Part shown: in pieces, positions 62,365 to 64,000 of the stretch | Layout: the number at the start of each line of letters is the position of its first letter | How positions within the stretch are numbered: the first letter of the stretch is position 1 | Assembly: GCA_963848195.1 (NCBI GenBank) | Contig: CAWKCY010000020.1 | Location: 186,001-250,000 of the forward strand | Direction: 5' to 3' | DNA: 64,000 nt | Origin: CAVQBP01 sp963848195 | GTDB lineage: Bacteria > Bacteroidota > Ignavibacteria > Ignavibacteriales > Ignavibacteriaceae | Program-made: the position numbers and the translations under genes | The notes under the pieces: model-generated | Database searches by the model: none | What the model was told of the DNA's origin: nothing | What the model saw: the letters and a program-made list of their open reading frames with translations, nothing else

Positions 62365-64000
62365 ATGTCCGCAGAGACAAAAGAAACGACACAAAATATT
62401 GCGACCAATGATGATTATGAAAAAGCTAAGAAGAATTTTAATAATGAAGAATATTCACAAGAAGAATTTTTATCTTTAGCCAAATTATACACCGAATCTT
62501 TTAAGGACCTTAAGGAAGGTGAAATAGTAACCGGAAGGATAGTACGAATCCAGGGAGATAACGTAATACTAGACGTAGGTTTTAAATCGGAAGGTACAAT
62601 ATCGAAAAATGAATTTTATGAATCGGAAGATATAAAAGTCGGTAAAGAAGTAGAAGTAGTATTAGAGAGTGTAGAAGACCAGGAGGGAAACCTAGTATTA
62701 AGTAAACAACGAGCCGATTTCTTAAGGATATGGGATAGGGTTGTCAATGCATATGAGACAGGCCAAATAATACAGGGTAAAATTATAAAAAGAATTAAAG
62801 GCGGAATGGTAGTGGACTTAATGGGGATGGAAGCATTCCTGCCGGGCTCGCAAATAGATATCAAACCAATAAGAGATTTTGATGCTTTTGTCGGGAAGAC
62901 AATGGACTTCAAGGTTGTAAAGGTTAATATTCCAACTGAAAATGTTGTTGTTTCACATAAAGTTCTTGTTGAAGAGGAAATTTCAGATCAAAGAACAGCA
63001 ATACTAAACAGTCTGGAGAAAGGTCAAATTTTAGAAGGAACGGTAAAAGCTATAACTGATTTTGGAGTATTTGTTGATCTTGGCGGAGTTGATGGACTGG
63101 TTCATATAACCGATTTAAGCTGGGGTAGAATAAATCATCCGAACGAAGTAGTGAAACTTGATGAAACGATAAAAGTAGTAGTAACAGATTTCGATGAAGA
63201 AAAGAAAAGAATATCATTAAGCTTAAAGAAACTACTCCCCCACCCATGGGAAAATATTGAAGAGAAATATAAAGTTGGAGATAAAGTTTCAGGAAGAGTT
63301 GTTTCACTTACAGATTACGGTGCATTTATTGAGATTGAAAAAGGGATAGAAGGATTAATACATAATTCCGAGATGAGCTGGACCCAGCATATTAAACACC
63401 CTTCACAGGTTGTTGCAATGGGGCAGATTATAGATGCAGTTATATTAAGCCTAGATAAAGACGAGAAGAAAATATCACTTGGTATAAAACAGTTGGAGCC
63501 GGATCCATGGGAGTCACTGCTTCAGAAATACCCGGTAGGTTCGAAACATACGGGTATAGCCCGCAACCTTACAAATTTTGGAGTATTTGTAGAGCTTGAG
63601 CCAGGAGTAGACGGATTAGTTCATATTTCCGATCTTTCATGGACAAAGAAAATAAGACATCCCGGTGAAGTTGTAAAGAAAGGTGAAAGACTAGATGTAA
63701 TAGTCCTTGGAATTGATATTGATCAGAGGAAAATTTCATTAGGACATAAACAGGTATTCAGCAATCCGTGGGATAATTTTGAAAGATTATATACGGTAGG
63801 CGCGATAACTGACGGCAAGGTAGTGAGGATTATCGAAAAAGGTTTAATTGCCGAACTCCCTGAAGATGTTGACGGATTTGTTCCGGCAACACAATTGGCT
63901 CCATCCAAGGTAAAGAATATTGCTAATCATTTTCCAATTGACGATGTAATTTCTTTGAAAGTTATTGAATTTGATAAGGAGAATAAAAAGATCGTATTAA
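62365..64000 (+). CDS. rpsA: 30S ribosomal protein S1 (3' end beyond window)
   Basis: The frame opens at ATG 62365 after AGGAGG (62355-62360), a strong site, and stays open to the window end (545 codons). Repeated S1 domains are visible: LKEGEIVTGRIVRIQGDNVILDVGFKSEG; a second with GKIIKRIKGGMVVDLMGMEAFLPGSQID; a third with LEGTVKAITDFGVFVDLGGVDGLVHITDLSWG; then KVSGRVVSLTDYGAFIEIEKGIEG, GIARNLTNFGVFVELEPGVDG and the start of a sixth. S1 binds mRNA at initiation. The 115-base AT-rich leader after cmk may hold an S1-regulated site, but I see no clear structure. Confidence 0.95.
   Translation, partial: MSAETKETTQNIATNDDYEKAKKNFNNEEYSQEEFLSLAKLYTESFKDLKEGEIVTGRIVRIQGDNVILDVGFKSEGTISKNEFYESEDIKVGKEVEVVLESVEDQEGNLVLSKQRADFLRIWDRVVNAYETGQIIQGKIIKRIKGGMVVDLMGMEAFLPGSQIDIKPIRDFDAFVGKTMDFKVVKVNIPTENVVVSHKVLVEEEISDQRTAILNSLEKGQILEGTVKAITDFGVFVDLGGVDGLVHITDLSWGRINHPNEVVKLDETIKVVVTDFDEEKKRISLSLKKLLPHPWENIEEKYKVGDKVSGRVVSLTDYGAFIEIEKGIEGLIHNSEMSWTQHIKHPSQVVAMGQIIDAVILSLDKDEKKISLGIKQLEPDPWESLLQKYPVGSKHTGIARNLTNFGVFVELEPGVDGLVHISDLSWTKKIRHPGEVVKKGERLDVIVLGIDIDQRKISLGHKQVFSNPWDNFERLYTVGAITDGKVVRIIEKGLIAELPEDVDGFVPATQLAPSKVKNIANHFPIDDVISLKVIEFDKENKKIVL

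Overview
The window is AT-rich DNA from a bacterium of the Ignavibacteria / Bacteroidota-Chlorobi group. The main evidence is several secreted proteins ending in a type A type IX secretion (T9SS) sorting tail of the form LSQNYPNPFNPST. Supporting signs are the ECF sigma/anti-sigma/HEAT operon, a DUF6567-type lipoprotein, an LpxH-type Gram-negative enzyme and TolC/RND efflux. Intergenic regions are crowded with small palindromic repeats. I found no rRNA, tRNA, CRISPR array or transposase gene.

Layout. 1-3.6 kb: a frameshifted secreted CotH-like protein, a PIN-domain toxin-antitoxin pair, and a 108-bp MITE with perfect ends and a 9-bp target duplication. 3.6-8.0 kb (minus): ECF sigma factor, anti-sigma factor and two HEAT-repeat exported proteins. 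Three of these four genes each carry one single-nucleotide frameshift. 8.3-16.6 kb: ordinary cell-envelope and carbohydrate genes (lipoprotein, response regulator, LpxH, PBP1A, M1 peptidase, GlgC).

16.6-23.7 kb is the most interesting locus. On the minus strand lie a secreted DUF4384 protein, a CHASE2-sensor class III adenylate cyclase with a complete active site, and a three-TM protein that looks like the PycTM effector of Pycsar defence. Diverging from them are a secreted papain-like protease with a DUF4384-like tail, a small exported membrane-anchored protein and a secreted caspase-family protease. I read this as a candidate envelope-sensing, cyclic-nucleotide-gated membrane-effector system with paired cysteine proteases. 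It is followed by two T9SS proteins sharing a 1.33-kb near-identical module, and by a truncated ECF sigma gene.

29.3-30.0 kb holds the scar of a hydrogenase-maturation (hyp) cluster: the start of hypF joined to the end of hypE. A formate/nitrite-family transporter follows. 31-43 kb is an L-fucose utilisation regulon on the minus strand: a PQQ-type dehydrogenase, fucA, fucI, a GH29 fucosidase, an FGGY kinase, a mutarotase cut short by a dispersed repeat, fucP, an unusual nucleotidyltransferase-GHMP kinase fusion and a LacI regulator. Two LacI-type operators lie upstream of fucI. 42.9-43.7 kb is an 850-bp repeat cluster.

43.7-64 kb: a 1529-residue adenylating enzyme with a C-terminal GNAT domain, a STAS protein, a TolC/MFP/RND efflux operon, SuhB, Lon, free-methionine sulfoxide reductase, dnaX (preceded by a partial duplication of its own 5' end), cmk and a 3'-truncated rpsA.
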